From: Streptomyces finlayi
GTDB lineage: Bacteria > Actinomycetota > Actinomycetes > Streptomycetales > Streptomycetaceae
NCBI RefSeq assembly: GCF_014216315.1
Contig: NZ_CP045702.1
Span: 5,394,001-5,458,000 of the forward strand
Reading direction: 5' to 3'
DNA: 64,000 nt
This document shows, in pieces, positions 32,893 to 39,427 of the stretch. Position numbers and translations under genes: made by a program. The notes under the pieces are model-generated. The model was given only the letters and a program-made list of their open reading frames with translations. It did not search any database and was not told the origin of the DNA. Each line of letters starts with the position of its first letter. Positions within the stretch are counted from its first letter, which is position 1.

Positions 32893-34053
32893 ATGAAGAT
32901 CGTCGTGCAGGTCAAGCTGATGCCGGATGCCGTACAGGCGCCGGCCATCGGTGCGACCCTGCGCACGGTCAACGACCGCGCCACCTGGGTATCGGGTGTC
33001 GCGTTCGCACACGGTGTACCGCGTGAGTACGAACTGCGCAAGCACACCTACGCCGAGCTGAAAGCCTCCGGTCTCGGAGCGCAGGCCGCCCAGCACACGA
33101 TCAAGAAGGTCCGCGACGCCTACACCACGCTGAAGGCGAACATCCGGGCCGGGAACCTGGGCAAGCCAGGGTCGAAGCGGCGCGTCAAGGCGGAGTCGAA
33201 GCCCATCGCGTTCCGGCCGGATGCGGCGCACCCGTACGACGACCGGTGCCTGTCCTGGCAGTACGACGCACAGACGGTGTCGATCTGGAGCGCAGTCGGA
33301 CGGTTGAAGGATGTCCGCTTCGCCTGCTCCCCGGATGCGCTCAAGACGCTCCGCGAGTACCGCAAGGGCGAGTCGGATCTGATCGAACGCGACGGAGTGT
33401 TCTACCTGATCGCGGTATGCGAGGTTCCCGCAGCCTCGGTCAATGAGAACCCGGCCGGGTTCATCGGCGTGGACCTGGGCATCGTCAACATTGCCACCAC
33501 CTCCACCGGCTACCGAGCCGCCGGGCGCGGCCTCAATCGACACCGAAAGCGGCAGATCGAACTCCGCCGCAAGCTCCAGGCCAAGGGCACCCAGTCAGCC
33601 AAGCGCCGGTTGAAGCACCGCAGCCGCAAAGAGGCACGGCACGCCGCGAACATCAACCACATCATCTCGAAGAAGATCGTCACCACCGCTGAACGCACCG
33701 GACGCGGTATCGCCCTGGAAGACCTCACGGGCATCCGCGAGCGGGTACGGCTCCGCGAGGACCAGCGGGCACAACTGCACTCGTGGAGCTTCCACCAGCT
33801 CGGCTCCTTCCTTGAGTACAAGGCACGCCGGGCCGGGGTGCCGCTGGTGTACGTCGATCCGGCGTACACCAGCCAGCGATGCTCCCAGTGCGGACACACC
33901 GACCGGAAGAACCGAGTCGATCAAGCGACGTTTGCGTGCAGGGCCTGCGGGTTCCTCGTCAACGCGGACGACAATGCGTCCCACAACATCGACCGCAAGG
34001 GCAAAGCTGTGTGGACTGCGGGGCGTGAGTCACGCGTCCCTGCCACCCCATAG
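32893..34053 (+). CDS. tnpB: TnpB, RNA-guided transposon-associated nuclease (OrfB family)
   Basis: The compact RuvC nuclease family ancestral to Cas12, guided by an omega-RNA made from the element's right end; it cuts empty donor sites and so favours retention of the transposon. The product is 386 aa. RuvC residues are visible as GVDLGIVNIAT (D), ALEDLTGIRER (E) and NADDNASHNI (D). The zinc ribbon is CSQCGHTDRKN and CRACG. ATG 32893 lies seven bases after a TACGAT -10-like box, so the mRNA may be leaderless; ATG 32884 overlaps that box and is less likely. All catalytic residues are present. Confidence 0.92.
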   Translation: MKIVVQVKLMPDAVQAPAIGATLRTVNDRATWVSGVAFAHGVPREYELRKHTYAELKASGLGAQAAQHTIKKVRDAYTTLKANIRAGNLGKPGSKRRVKAESKPIAFRPDAAHPYDDRCLSWQYDAQTVSIWSAVGRLKDVRFACSPDALKTLREYRKGESDLIERDGVFYLIAVCEVPAASVNENPAGFIGVDLGIVNIATTSTGYRAAGRGLNRHRKRQIELRRKLQAKGTQSAKRRLKHRSRKEARHAANINHIISKKIVTTAERTGRGIALEDLTGIRERVRLREDQRAQLHSWSFHQLGSFLEYKARRAGVPLVYVDPAYTSQRCSQCGHTDRKNRVDQATFACRACGFLVNADDNASHNIDRKGKAVWTAGRESRVPATP

Positions 34054-34126
34054 GGGTGTCTGGACGGAGGAGACAACCCCGCAGCCAGTTGGGCTCTACC
34101 TCCAAGCCCGGCCCTTCAGGGCCGGG
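33900..34126 (+). ncRNA. Probable omega-RNA (reRNA) region of TnpB
   Basis: In studied IS200/IS605 elements the guide RNA scaffold covers the 3' end of tnpB and the right-end hairpin, with the guide taken from the flank just outside. By analogy the scaffold should end at the 34107-34126 hairpin. No direct sequence proof; the upstream limit is arbitrary. Confidence 0.4.
34107..34126. repeat. Right-end hairpin of the IS
   Basis: CCCGGCCC-TTCA-GGGCCGGG, 8-bp perfect stem with the same TTCA loop as the left end. It abuts the stop codon of the leftward acetyltransferase gene. Confidence 0.65.
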
Positions 34127-34744
34127 TCAAGTTGACAGTGCCTGGCCGACTCGCTCGGTGAGAACGCCGTCCCTCTCGTCGTGCAGCGCGCCCGTCTGCG
34201 GGCACTCCCAGGCACCCGGCTCGGCCGCGTGCTCGACGAGCTTCACCCCGGTCCGGCCCACCCAGCCGATCCGACGGGCCGGGACACCCACGACCAGACC
34301 GAAGTCCGGTACGTCCTTGGTGACCACGGCGCCCGCAGCGACCATGGCCCAGCGCCCAATCCGTACCGGTGCGACACAGACGGAACGCGCGCCGAGGGAA
34401 GCACCCTCCGCGACCTTCACGCCGACGGCCTCCCAGTCCCCGCCGCGCTTCTGCTTGCCCTCGGGGTCCACGGAGCGCGGGTTGTGGTCATTGGTGAGCA
34501 CCACGGCCGGGCCGATGAAGACCCCGTCGCCGAGCTCGGCCGGCTCGTACACGAGGGCGTAGTTCTGGATCTTGACGTTGTCGCCGATCTGCACACCGGT
34601 GCCTACGTAGGCACCGCGGCTGACCACACAGCCCTCGCCGAGCCGTGCACCTTCACGGATCTGCGCGAGCTCCCAGACACTGCTGCCGTCGCCGATCTCG
34701 GCACTTTCGTCGACCTGGGCGGTGGGCTGGACTCTGTAGTTCAC
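34127..34744 (-). CDS. Left-handed beta-helix N-acetyltransferase (WbpD-like)
   Basis: Transfers an acetyl group to the 3-amino group made by a WbpE-type aminotransferase. The 205-aa product consists of hexapeptide repeats forming a left-handed beta helix (AQVDESAEIGDGSSVWE, GARLGEGCVVSRGAYVGTGVQIGDNVKI, VVLTNDHNPRSV, GAVVTKDVPDFGLVVGVPARRIGWV). The length and the NDHNPR element fit the WbpD group. The start is GTG at 34744 with GGAAGG eight bases upstream; it overlaps the TGA of a gene remnant (GTGA). The stop directly touches the IS right-end hairpin. The other three enzymes of the inferred pathway are at 21.2-23.4 and 29.3 kb on the other strand. Confidence 0.88.
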   Translation of the reverse strand: MNYRVQPTAQVDESAEIGDGSSVWELAQIREGARLGEGCVVSRGAYVGTGVQIGDNVKIQNYALVYEPAELGDGVFIGPAVVLTNDHNPRSVDPEGKQKRGGDWEAVGVKVAEGASLGARSVCVAPVRIGRWAMVAAGAVVTKDVPDFGLVVGVPARRIGWVGRTGVKLVEHAAEPGAWECPQTGALHDERDGVLTERVGQALST

Positions 34745-34962
34745 GTGGTGCGCCTTCCAAAGAGCGGACTTGCCGCAGAGTTTACGATCCTGGCCAGGCG
34801 GGCCGCCCACACCACCCCTGGCTCCGGCTCGTTGAGAGCGAGCGGCCATTGGAAGGTCCCGGCGGCGAAGACGAGTGCCCTCTCGCCGTTCTCGCGCAGG
34901 CCGGTGTCTGGGTTCGGCGCCGCGACCCATGACGTTTTCGTGATCGGTTGCGTAGAGAACAA
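34741..34962 (-). pseudogene. Truncated ORF resembling the C-terminus of a dimethylformamidase-like protein
   Basis: Seventy-three codons read TGLRENGERALVFAAGTFQWPLAL and end in a TGA overlapping the acetyltransferase GTG. The segment resembles, from memory, the end of large N,N-dimethylformamidase-like proteins; the rest of such a gene is absent. It is probably a remnant left by recombination. Its reading frame may still matter as a leader that couples translation to the downstream gene. Confidence 0.35.
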
Positions 34963-35004
34963 CCATGATCACGAAGGCCTGCGGGCTTCTTGCGTCCGGG
35001 GCGC

Positions 35005-35226
35005 CCACCCTGGAGCAGCACGTTCCGGCGGCGCAGCAGCGGTGCTCATCGCGGCCGGCATCGATACCGCGCGTGCAGCACTGGCAGGTGGTGCGGAGCT
35101 GGTTGAGCAGGTGCGGACGTCCTTGGCGGTGAGCTTGGCGAGCTTCTTCCGTCCGAGGCCGGGGATGAGGTAGAGGTGGGCGACGGCGGTGTAGCGGGCG
35201 ACTGCCCGCACGCCAGCGGGGGTGAA
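35005..35226 (-). pseudogene. Remnant of a tyrosine site-specific integrase (frameshifted)
   Basis: Read leftward, one frame gives TPAGVRAVARYTAVAHLYLIPGLGR and KKLAKLTAKDVRT, and the next frame continues LLNQLRTTCQCC then DEHRCCAAGTCC. Together these match the N-terminal core-binding region of actinomycete integrative-element integrases, including their characteristic CQCC and CC clusters. A frameshift near 35110 breaks it, and no catalytic R-H-R-Y domain follows. It indicates a former integrative element at this place. Confidence 0.6.
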
Positions 35227-35265
35227 CCTCTGCGGATCCAGTTGTCCGAGGCCGCGGCACCGTCC

Positions 35266-35277
35266 TACACTGCCGGC
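35266..35277 (+). promoter_or_regulatory. -10 box (TACACT) for a leaderless antitoxin mRNA
   Basis: TACACT at 35266-35271 is followed by six bases and the GTG at 35278. TTGTCC at 35242-35247 with an 18-base spacer is a plausible -35. Confidence 0.55.
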
Positions 35278-35553
35278 GTGGCCGCTGCATTCGACTACGA
35301 GGACATGCACCACCTGGTGGACCGGCTCTCCCCGACCCAGGTGCGACGTCTGCGCCTGCTCGTCACCCAGGATGAGGAACTGTCCCAGGTTGCCCAGTCG
35401 CTGTCGGTAGTCGACGCGAACGAGGACGAGGAGTCGGTCCCGGCCGGGCTGCTGGCCCTGATCGGCAGCGTGAATGGCCCAGAGGATCTGGCTGAACGGC
35501 ACGACGACTACATCCGCGAGCGGATGCGCGAGCGCTTCGGCGACTTGGCGTGA
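35278..35553 (+). CDS. Probable antitoxin partner of a (truncated) PIN toxin
   Basis: A 91-aa acidic, helical protein (FDYEDMHHLVDRLSPTQVRRLRLLV ... DDYIRERMRERF). I do not recognise a named DNA-binding fold, but its size and its four-base overlap with a PIN-domain N-terminus identify it as the antitoxin half of a VapBC-like pair. The GTG start is fixed by the -10 box six bases upstream. The toxin partner is broken, so this may be an orphan antitoxin. Confidence 0.65.
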   Translation: MAAAFDYEDMHHLVDRLSPTQVRRLRLLVTQDEELSQVAQSLSVVDANEDEESVPAGLLALIGSVNGPEDLAERHDDYIRERMRERFGDLA

Positions 35554-35630
35554 TTGCCACGGTCCTGGACACCGGACCCCTGGCTGCGGCGTTCAACGCG
35601 GCCGACCGGCGTCACCCGGAGTGCGCCTGA
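35550..35630 (+). pseudogene. Truncated PIN-domain toxin (VapC-like), 26 codons
   Basis: GTG at 35550 overlaps the antitoxin stop and opens VIATVLDTGPLAAAFNAADRRHPECA before TGA. LDTGPL-AAFN-ADRRH is the conserved PIN N-terminus with its first catalytic aspartate. The remaining hundred or so residues are missing, so no nuclease can be made. Confidence 0.6.
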
Positions 35631-35967
35631 TTGAGGCGACTGCTGCGGGCCCGTGCGCGCTCCGGCCTCGCGGCGCCGCCGCCCGCTCCTGTCTCCGCCC
35701 AGCTTGGCGGCAGCCCCGCCGGTCCGGGCGCCCAACGCCGGTCGGCAGAGACCGTTGTGGGGCTCTGCCGCAGGCCCTGGCCCTCTCCCTGAGGGGAGGA
35801 GGCCGAGTGCGGGTGCGGCTCCGATAGGTGGTCGGGGCGCGGGAGGGCCTCGCCGCCCGGTCGCCGGAGGCGTACCAGGACCCCCGGGGGAACCCTGGTC
35901 CAGCGAAGCTGCCCGACCGGCGAGGCCCCCTTCCGCGCAGGCCTCGATCCTGCCCGGCCCGGATGCG
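35631..35967. other. Gene-free stretch with a large nested inverted repeat
   Basis: No credible gene. Bases 35838-35937 can fold into an imperfect long hairpin: outer arms around GGGCCTCGCCG / CGGCGAGGCCC, an inner stem ACCAGG / CCTGGT and a CCCCCGGGGG palindrome. It lies just downstream of the leftward anti-sigma-like gene and may be its terminator. Bases 35631-35820 show nothing else I can interpret. Confidence 0.5.
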
Positions 35968-36447
35968 TTAGGCCGCGCTGACCAGTTCCCGCTTGGGTGT
36001 GAGCTCGAACCAGAGGAGCTTGCCGCTCCGGCCGAAGAGGTCGTCGCCGAGTGGGTATCCGCCCCAGTTGTCGGCGCACTCTTGTACGAGAAGTAGTCCG
36101 CGCCCGCCCTCGGCGGTGTCGGCGGCGGGGGAGAGGGCCGACAGGAGCGTCAGCGCCCCGGGTGGTCTGTCGAACGGGGCCGGGATCAGGGGGTTGGTGT
36201 CCCACACGCTGACCCGTAGGCCGCCGTCCTCCGTGTGGCGCAGCCGAAGTGTCGACTGGCCGCCCGAGTGTCGGTAGGCGTTGGTGACCAGCTCGCATGC
36301 CAACAGCTCGGCGGTGTCGCGCAGTTCTGTCGGTCCGTGGAGCTCGAGTACGGCCCGCAGTATCGTGCGCGCCACCCTTGGTGCGCGGGGGTCGTGTGGG
36401 AGTTGGAGTACGTACGACCAGGGTGTCTGCGGCGATACGGTGTCCAC
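35968..36447 (-). CDS. ATP-binding protein, RsbW-like anti-sigma/serine kinase
   Basis: A 159-aa GHKL-type ATPase of the HATPase_c anti-sigma group. N-box ACELVTNAYRHSGG (about residues 50-63) and G-box EGGRGLLLVQ (about 112-121) are present; SVWDTNP is the D-box region. The GTG start has AGGGGA five bases upstream. Transcribed divergently from an XRE/DUF397 pair, an arrangement known for WhiJ- and AbaA-type regulatory loci in Streptomyces. The target sigma factor or anti-sigma antagonist is not in the window. Confidence 0.85.
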   Translation of the reverse strand: MDTVSPQTPWSYVLQLPHDPRAPRVARTILRAVLELHGPTELRDTAELLACELVTNAYRHSGGQSTLRLRHTEDGGLRVSVWDTNPLIPAPFDRPPGALTLLSALSPAADTAEGGRGLLLVQECADNWGGYPLGDDLFGRSGKLLWFELTPKRELVSAA

Positions 36448-36676
36448 GGAAGTCCCCTGCGGGGAGGTGGAGTTGGATCACTCGGCGGCGGGGCCGTGCG
36501 GTGGCAGTGTCGCGATGAGCGGTGCGCTTCCGGCTGAAGGGCCGGGCCGGTCGAGTGGCTGTGGGACACACCGTAGAGCGGATATTGATATACCTGCCAA
36601 TGAATCATGGGGATTCATCTCAATTTCCCACGTGTGGGTGACGCGCCACGGACGTGCGTACGTAGAACGGAGAGTC

Positions 36677-37525
36677 GTGCCCCCAAGTGCTGCCCCAACC
36701 CTCAGGCAACAGCGGCTTGGCGTTGAGCTGCGAAAGCTGCGTGAGTACGCAGGTCTGACGTCGACTGCCGCCGCTTCGCTCCTGGGCGTGAACCAAGCCC
36801 GTGTCAGCAGCATCGAAGCGGGGCGCTATGCGGTGAGTGCCGAACGTGTGCGTGCCTTCGCGCGCAGCTACGACTGCGCCGACGAGTCGCTGGTGGAGGC
36901 GCTCTGCGCGATGACCGGCGGACGTACGCGGGGGTGGTGGGACGAGTATCGCGAGCACCTTCCGGCCGCTCTGGTCGACCTCGCCGAACTTGAGCACCAC
37001 GCGGTGGGCCTGCGGGTGAGCCTCGTCATCCACATTCCGGCGCTGCTTCAGACCGTCGACCATGCGCGAGCGCTCTTCCAGGATGTGGCTCCGCCCCTGC
37101 TGCCCTACGAGGTGGAGCACCGTCTTTCGCACCGCATCAAGCGGCAGGGGATCCTGCACGGAGACCGGCCGGTCCGCTACACCGCGCTGATCCACGAGGC
37201 TGCGCTACGCATGGGTGTCGGGGGCGCTGATATCGCGCGGTCCCAATTGCGGAACGTCCTCGATATGGGCGAGCGCGAACACATCACCGTTCGGGTGGTC
37301 TGTTTCGGGAGTGGCTTCGTCGGCACCGGCCAGTCCGTCGACTATCTGGCCGGGCCGGTTCCCCAGCTCGACACCGTGCAACTGGATACCCATCACGGCT
37401 GTGAATTCCTCGACGCGAGGTCTCAGCTCGACAAGTACCGCTCGGTCCTCGACCGGACGGAAGCCGCAGCCCTTACGCCGGCTGAGTCGCGAGACTTCAT
37501 CCACCGGCTTGCCCGGGAACTCTGA
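36677..37525 (+). CDS. XRE family regulator with DUF5753 (WhiJ-like)
   Basis: A 282-aa DNA-binding protein. The helix-turn-helix is at residues about 12-65 (LGVELRKLREYAGLTSTAAASLLGVNQARVSSIEAGR). The rest is a DUF5753 domain (EYREHLPAALVDLAELEHHAVG, IPALLQTVDHARALF, GTGQSVDYLAGP), presumed to bind a ligand or partner. GTG 36677 has GGAGAG just upstream; the longer frame starting at 36281 overlaps the divergent gene and is not credible. Followed 13 bases later by a DUF397 gene, as in WhiJ-type sets that influence development. Confidence 0.88.
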   Translation: MPPSAAPTLRQQRLGVELRKLREYAGLTSTAAASLLGVNQARVSSIEAGRYAVSAERVRAFARSYDCADESLVEALCAMTGGRTRGWWDEYREHLPAALVDLAELEHHAVGLRVSLVIHIPALLQTVDHARALFQDVAPPLLPYEVEHRLSHRIKRQGILHGDRPVRYTALIHEAALRMGVGGADIARSQLRNVLDMGEREHITVRVVCFGSGFVGTGQSVDYLAGPVPQLDTVQLDTHHGCEFLDARSQLDKYRSVLDRTEAAALTPAESRDFIHRLAREL

Positions 37526-37538
37526 GAAGGAGAGCGAA

Positions 37539-37739
37539 GTGTCTGACTACCAGTGGCGGAAGTCCTCGTACAGCGGCGACGCCTCGAACTGCGTCTGCCT
37601 GGCCGCAGCCCCCGACGGAACCGTCCGCCTCCGCGACAGCAAGGCCCCCGCGACCCTCGTCGCCACGACGCCCCAGGCCCTGCGTCGCTTCCTGGATGCC
37701 ATGGTCGCGGGGTCCTTCGAAGGCGCCGGGCCTGCCTGA
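37539..37739 (+). CDS. DUF397 domain-containing protein
   Basis: A 66-aa protein: YQWRKSSYSGDASNCVCLA, then VRLRDSKAP, the standard DUF397 motif. The GTG start has AAGGAGAG at good spacing. Small DUF397 proteins are encoded beside WhiJ-like XRE regulators and are thought to antagonise or modulate them. Confidence 0.88.
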   Translation: MSDYQWRKSSYSGDASNCVCLAAAPDGTVRLRDSKAPATLVATTPQALRRFLDAMVAGSFEGAGPA

Positions 37740-37757
37740 ATGCTTGCCGCCGCACGG

Positions 37758-37783
37758 ACGTATACAACGGGTACCATACGTTC
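37758..37783 (+). promoter_or_regulatory. Promoter -10 (TACCAT) inside a palindromic operator-like site
   Basis: ACGTAT at 37758 and its complement ATACGT at 37776 are separated by 12 bases that include GGTACC. TACCAT (37772-37777) serves as a -10 exactly six bases before ATG 37784, giving a leaderless mRNA. The overlap suggests autorepression by the ribbon-helix-helix antitoxin that follows. Confidence 0.55.
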
Positions 37784-38059
37784 ATGGGACTCAAGCGAAC
37801 GACGGTCTACGCCGACGCGGAAGACCTCGCCATAATCAAGGAAGCGGCAGGGCGCGAAGGCATCGCGGAGGCGGAGATCATCCGCGAAGCCATTCACTTG
37901 GCCGCGCTGTCCAAGCGGACATGGGATGCGCCGCTGGCCTTTCCCACGTTCCGGAGCGGCGATCCGAAGGGCGCTGAGCGCGCTGGGGCGGAGTTCGACC
38001 GGATCTGGGACGAGAAGGCGCGGGCCTATGAGGAGACGAAGGGGCGGCCCCGTACGTGA
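37784..38059 (+). CDS. Ribbon-helix-helix antitoxin (VapB-like)
   Basis: A 91-aa protein. Residues 1-45 read LKRTTVYADAEDLAIIKEAAGREGIAEAEIIREAIH, a typical ribbon-helix-helix DNA-binding domain (beta strand KRTTVYAD then two helices). The C-terminal half, with Trp and acidic residues, would wrap the toxin. The stop overlaps the GTG of the PIN gene by four bases. Its start is set by the -10 box and palindrome immediately upstream. Confidence 0.85.
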   Translation: MGLKRTTVYADAEDLAIIKEAAGREGIAEAEIIREAIHLAALSKRTWDAPLAFPTFRSGDPKGAERAGAEFDRIWDEKARAYEETKGRPRT

Positions 38060-38493
38060 TCGTCATCGTGGCGGACACGTCGGCGTTGCTGGCCTCCGTG
38101 GACGAGAGTCACCCCGACATGGAAGCGAGCAGGGGGGTCCTTGAGCGAGCCGGCCTCATCGTCCTCTCGCCGCTGGTCCTGGCTGAAGCGGACCAACTTC
38201 TGCGCCGGATCGGCGGCGCGACTGTGCGGGACGGTTTTCTGGACGGCCTGGTCGAGGAGGAGCGGCGTGCCAGGGTTCAGTTTCCGCAGGTCACCGGGGG
38301 CATGCTCGGCACAGCCCGGGGTGTCATGCGTCGATATGCCGCGCTCGACCTCGACCTGGCGGACGCTGTCAACGTCGTACTTGCTTCGGAATTTCGTACG
38401 AACGCGGTGCTGACCTTTGACCGACGGGACTTTCGGAGTGTCCGGCCGCTCACCGCGCACAAGGCTTTCAGGGTCCTGCCGGATGATCTGTAG
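38056..38493 (+). CDS. PIN-domain ribonuclease toxin (VapC-like)
   Basis: A 145-aa PIN nuclease. Acidic active-site residues are seen as VADTSALLAS (D), LVLAEADQLL (E), LDLADAVNVVLA (D) and LTFDRRDF (D). This is the full length for the family and all motifs are intact, unlike the broken copy at 35550. GTG start inside the antitoxin stop gives translational coupling. It lies directly before the rplU promoter. Confidence 0.87.
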   Translation: MIVIVADTSALLASVDESHPDMEASRGVLERAGLIVLSPLVLAEADQLLRRIGGATVRDGFLDGLVEEERRARVQFPQVTGGMLGTARGVMRRYAALDLDLADAVNVVLASEFRTNAVLTFDRRDFRSVRPLTAHKAFRVLPDDL

Positions 38494-38502
38494 CCACCCG
38501 GT

Positions 38503-38531
38503 TTGACCCCCCGCACCCCGCCCCGTAGCCT
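38503..38531 (+). promoter_or_regulatory. Vegetative promoter of rplU-rpmA
   Basis: TTGACC at 38503-38508, 17-base spacer, TAGCCT at 38526-38531: close to the Streptomyces HrdB consensus. It leaves a leader of about 165 bases before rplU, long enough for regulation by a ribosomal protein. Confidence 0.65.
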
Positions 38532-38700
38532 TGACCCTCGGCGTGTTTACCTGCGCCTACCCCTGAGCACTTCCCTCCTGGCCTCGGCGTTCGCGTCGGC
38601 TGCCGTGGAGAGGCCGCTCATCCTTCCGGATCGTCGTGGGCTTCGGCCTGTGCGAGCGGCTGGCATCAGGGGATCCGTTCCGAGCGAAAGAGAGATCCGC

Positions 38701-39021
38701 GTGTACGCCATCGTGCGCAGCGGTGGTCGCCAGCACAAGGTTGCTGTCGGCGACATCGTTGAGGTTGACAAGATTCCCACCGCCAAGGTCGGCGACACCG
38801 TAGAGCTCTCTACGCTGCTCGTGGTCGACGGCGACGCCGTCACCAGCGACCCCTGGGTGCTTGCCGGGATCAAGGTTCAGGCCGAGATCGTGGACCACCA
38901 CAAGGGCGAGAAGATCGACATTCTTCGCTACAAGAACAAGACCGGCTACCGCCGTCGCCAGGGTCACCGCCAGCAGTACACGGCGATCAAGGTCACCGGT
39001 ATCCCCGCGGCTGCGAAGTAA
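38701..39021 (+). CDS. rplU: 50S ribosomal protein L21
   Basis: A structural protein of the large subunit that binds 23S rRNA. 106 aa: YAIVRSGGRQHKVAVGD at the start, DILRYKNKTGYRRRQGHRQ near the end. The GTG at 38701 gives the standard L21 N-terminus; the longer frame upstream is leader. rpmA follows after 14 bases. Confidence 0.97.
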   Translation: MYAIVRSGGRQHKVAVGDIVEVDKIPTAKVGDTVELSTLLVVDGDAVTSDPWVLAGIKVQAEIVDHHKGEKIDILRYKNKTGYRRRQGHRQQYTAIKVTGIPAAAK

Positions 39022-39035
39022 GGGACTGAGGAGAC

Positions 39036-39293
39036 ATGGCACATAAGAAGGGCGCATCGTCCACTCGGAACGGGCGCGATTCCAATGCTCAGCGGCTCGG
39101 CGTGAAGCGCTTCGGCGGTCAGGCCGTCAACGCCGGTGAGATCCTGGTCCGCCAGCGCGGTACCCACTTCCACCCGGGCACGGGCGTCGGCCGTGGCGGC
39201 GACGACACGCTGTTCGCGCTGACCGCGGGTGCGGTGGAGTTCGGTACGCACCGTGGCCGCAAGGTCGTGAACATCGTTCCGCTCGCCGTCTGA
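39036..39293 (+). CDS. rpmA: 50S ribosomal protein L27
   Basis: An 85-aa protein whose N-terminus reaches the peptidyl transferase centre. AHKKGASSTRNGRDSNAQRLGVKRFGGQ is the hallmark start, with no extra cleavable N-terminal extension of the Firmicutes type. RBS TGAGGAG precedes ATG 39036. Cotranscribed with rplU. Confidence 0.97.
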   Translation: MAHKKGASSTRNGRDSNAQRLGVKRFGGQAVNAGEILVRQRGTHFHPGTGVGRGGDDTLFALTAGAVEFGTHRGRKVVNIVPLAV

Positions 39294-39325
39294 TTTCCGG
39301 CGCGCGCAGAACGACACAGCACCTT

Positions 39326-39380
39326 CCGAGGGCGGATCTCAGCTTTCCCGGGGTTTTCGGGGAAGCGGGTCCGCCCTCGG
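39326..39380 (+). terminator. Nested hairpin between rpmA and obg
   Basis: Outer stem CCGAGGGCGGA / TCCGCCCTCGG (11 bp) encloses an inner stem GCTTTCCCGG / CGGGGAAGC with a T-rich loop. It probably ends or attenuates the ribosomal protein transcript ahead of obg. Confidence 0.7.
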
Positions 39381-39427
39381 CGTGTTACGTACAGAGACAT
39401 TCCCGTATTTACCTGGAGGCACCAACC

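Larger units (their letters stand above)
32383..34126. mobile_element. IS200/IS605-family insertion sequence with TnpA and TnpB
   Basis: Divergent tnpA (leftward) and tnpB (rightward) genes 26 bases apart are bounded by two hairpins with the same TTCA loop: stem CCCGGGCC at 32383-32402 and stem CCCGGCCC at 34107-34126. This is the layout of IS605-type elements, which move as single strands without terminal inverted repeats or target duplication. Both proteins keep their catalytic residues, so the element looks intact. Exact ends cannot be fixed from one copy; they are given here as the outer edges of the hairpins. Confidence 0.8.

Noticed and set aside
34181..35173. A 330-codon plus-strand frame across 34.2-35.2 kb
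   Set aside because: It is antisense to the beta-helix acetyltransferase, whose minus-strand motifs are unmistakable; the plus frame has no family features.
36281..36676. Long N-terminal extension of the XRE regulator
   Set aside because: It overlaps the divergent anti-sigma gene and lacks a ribosome-binding site; the helix-turn-helix family starts near 36677.
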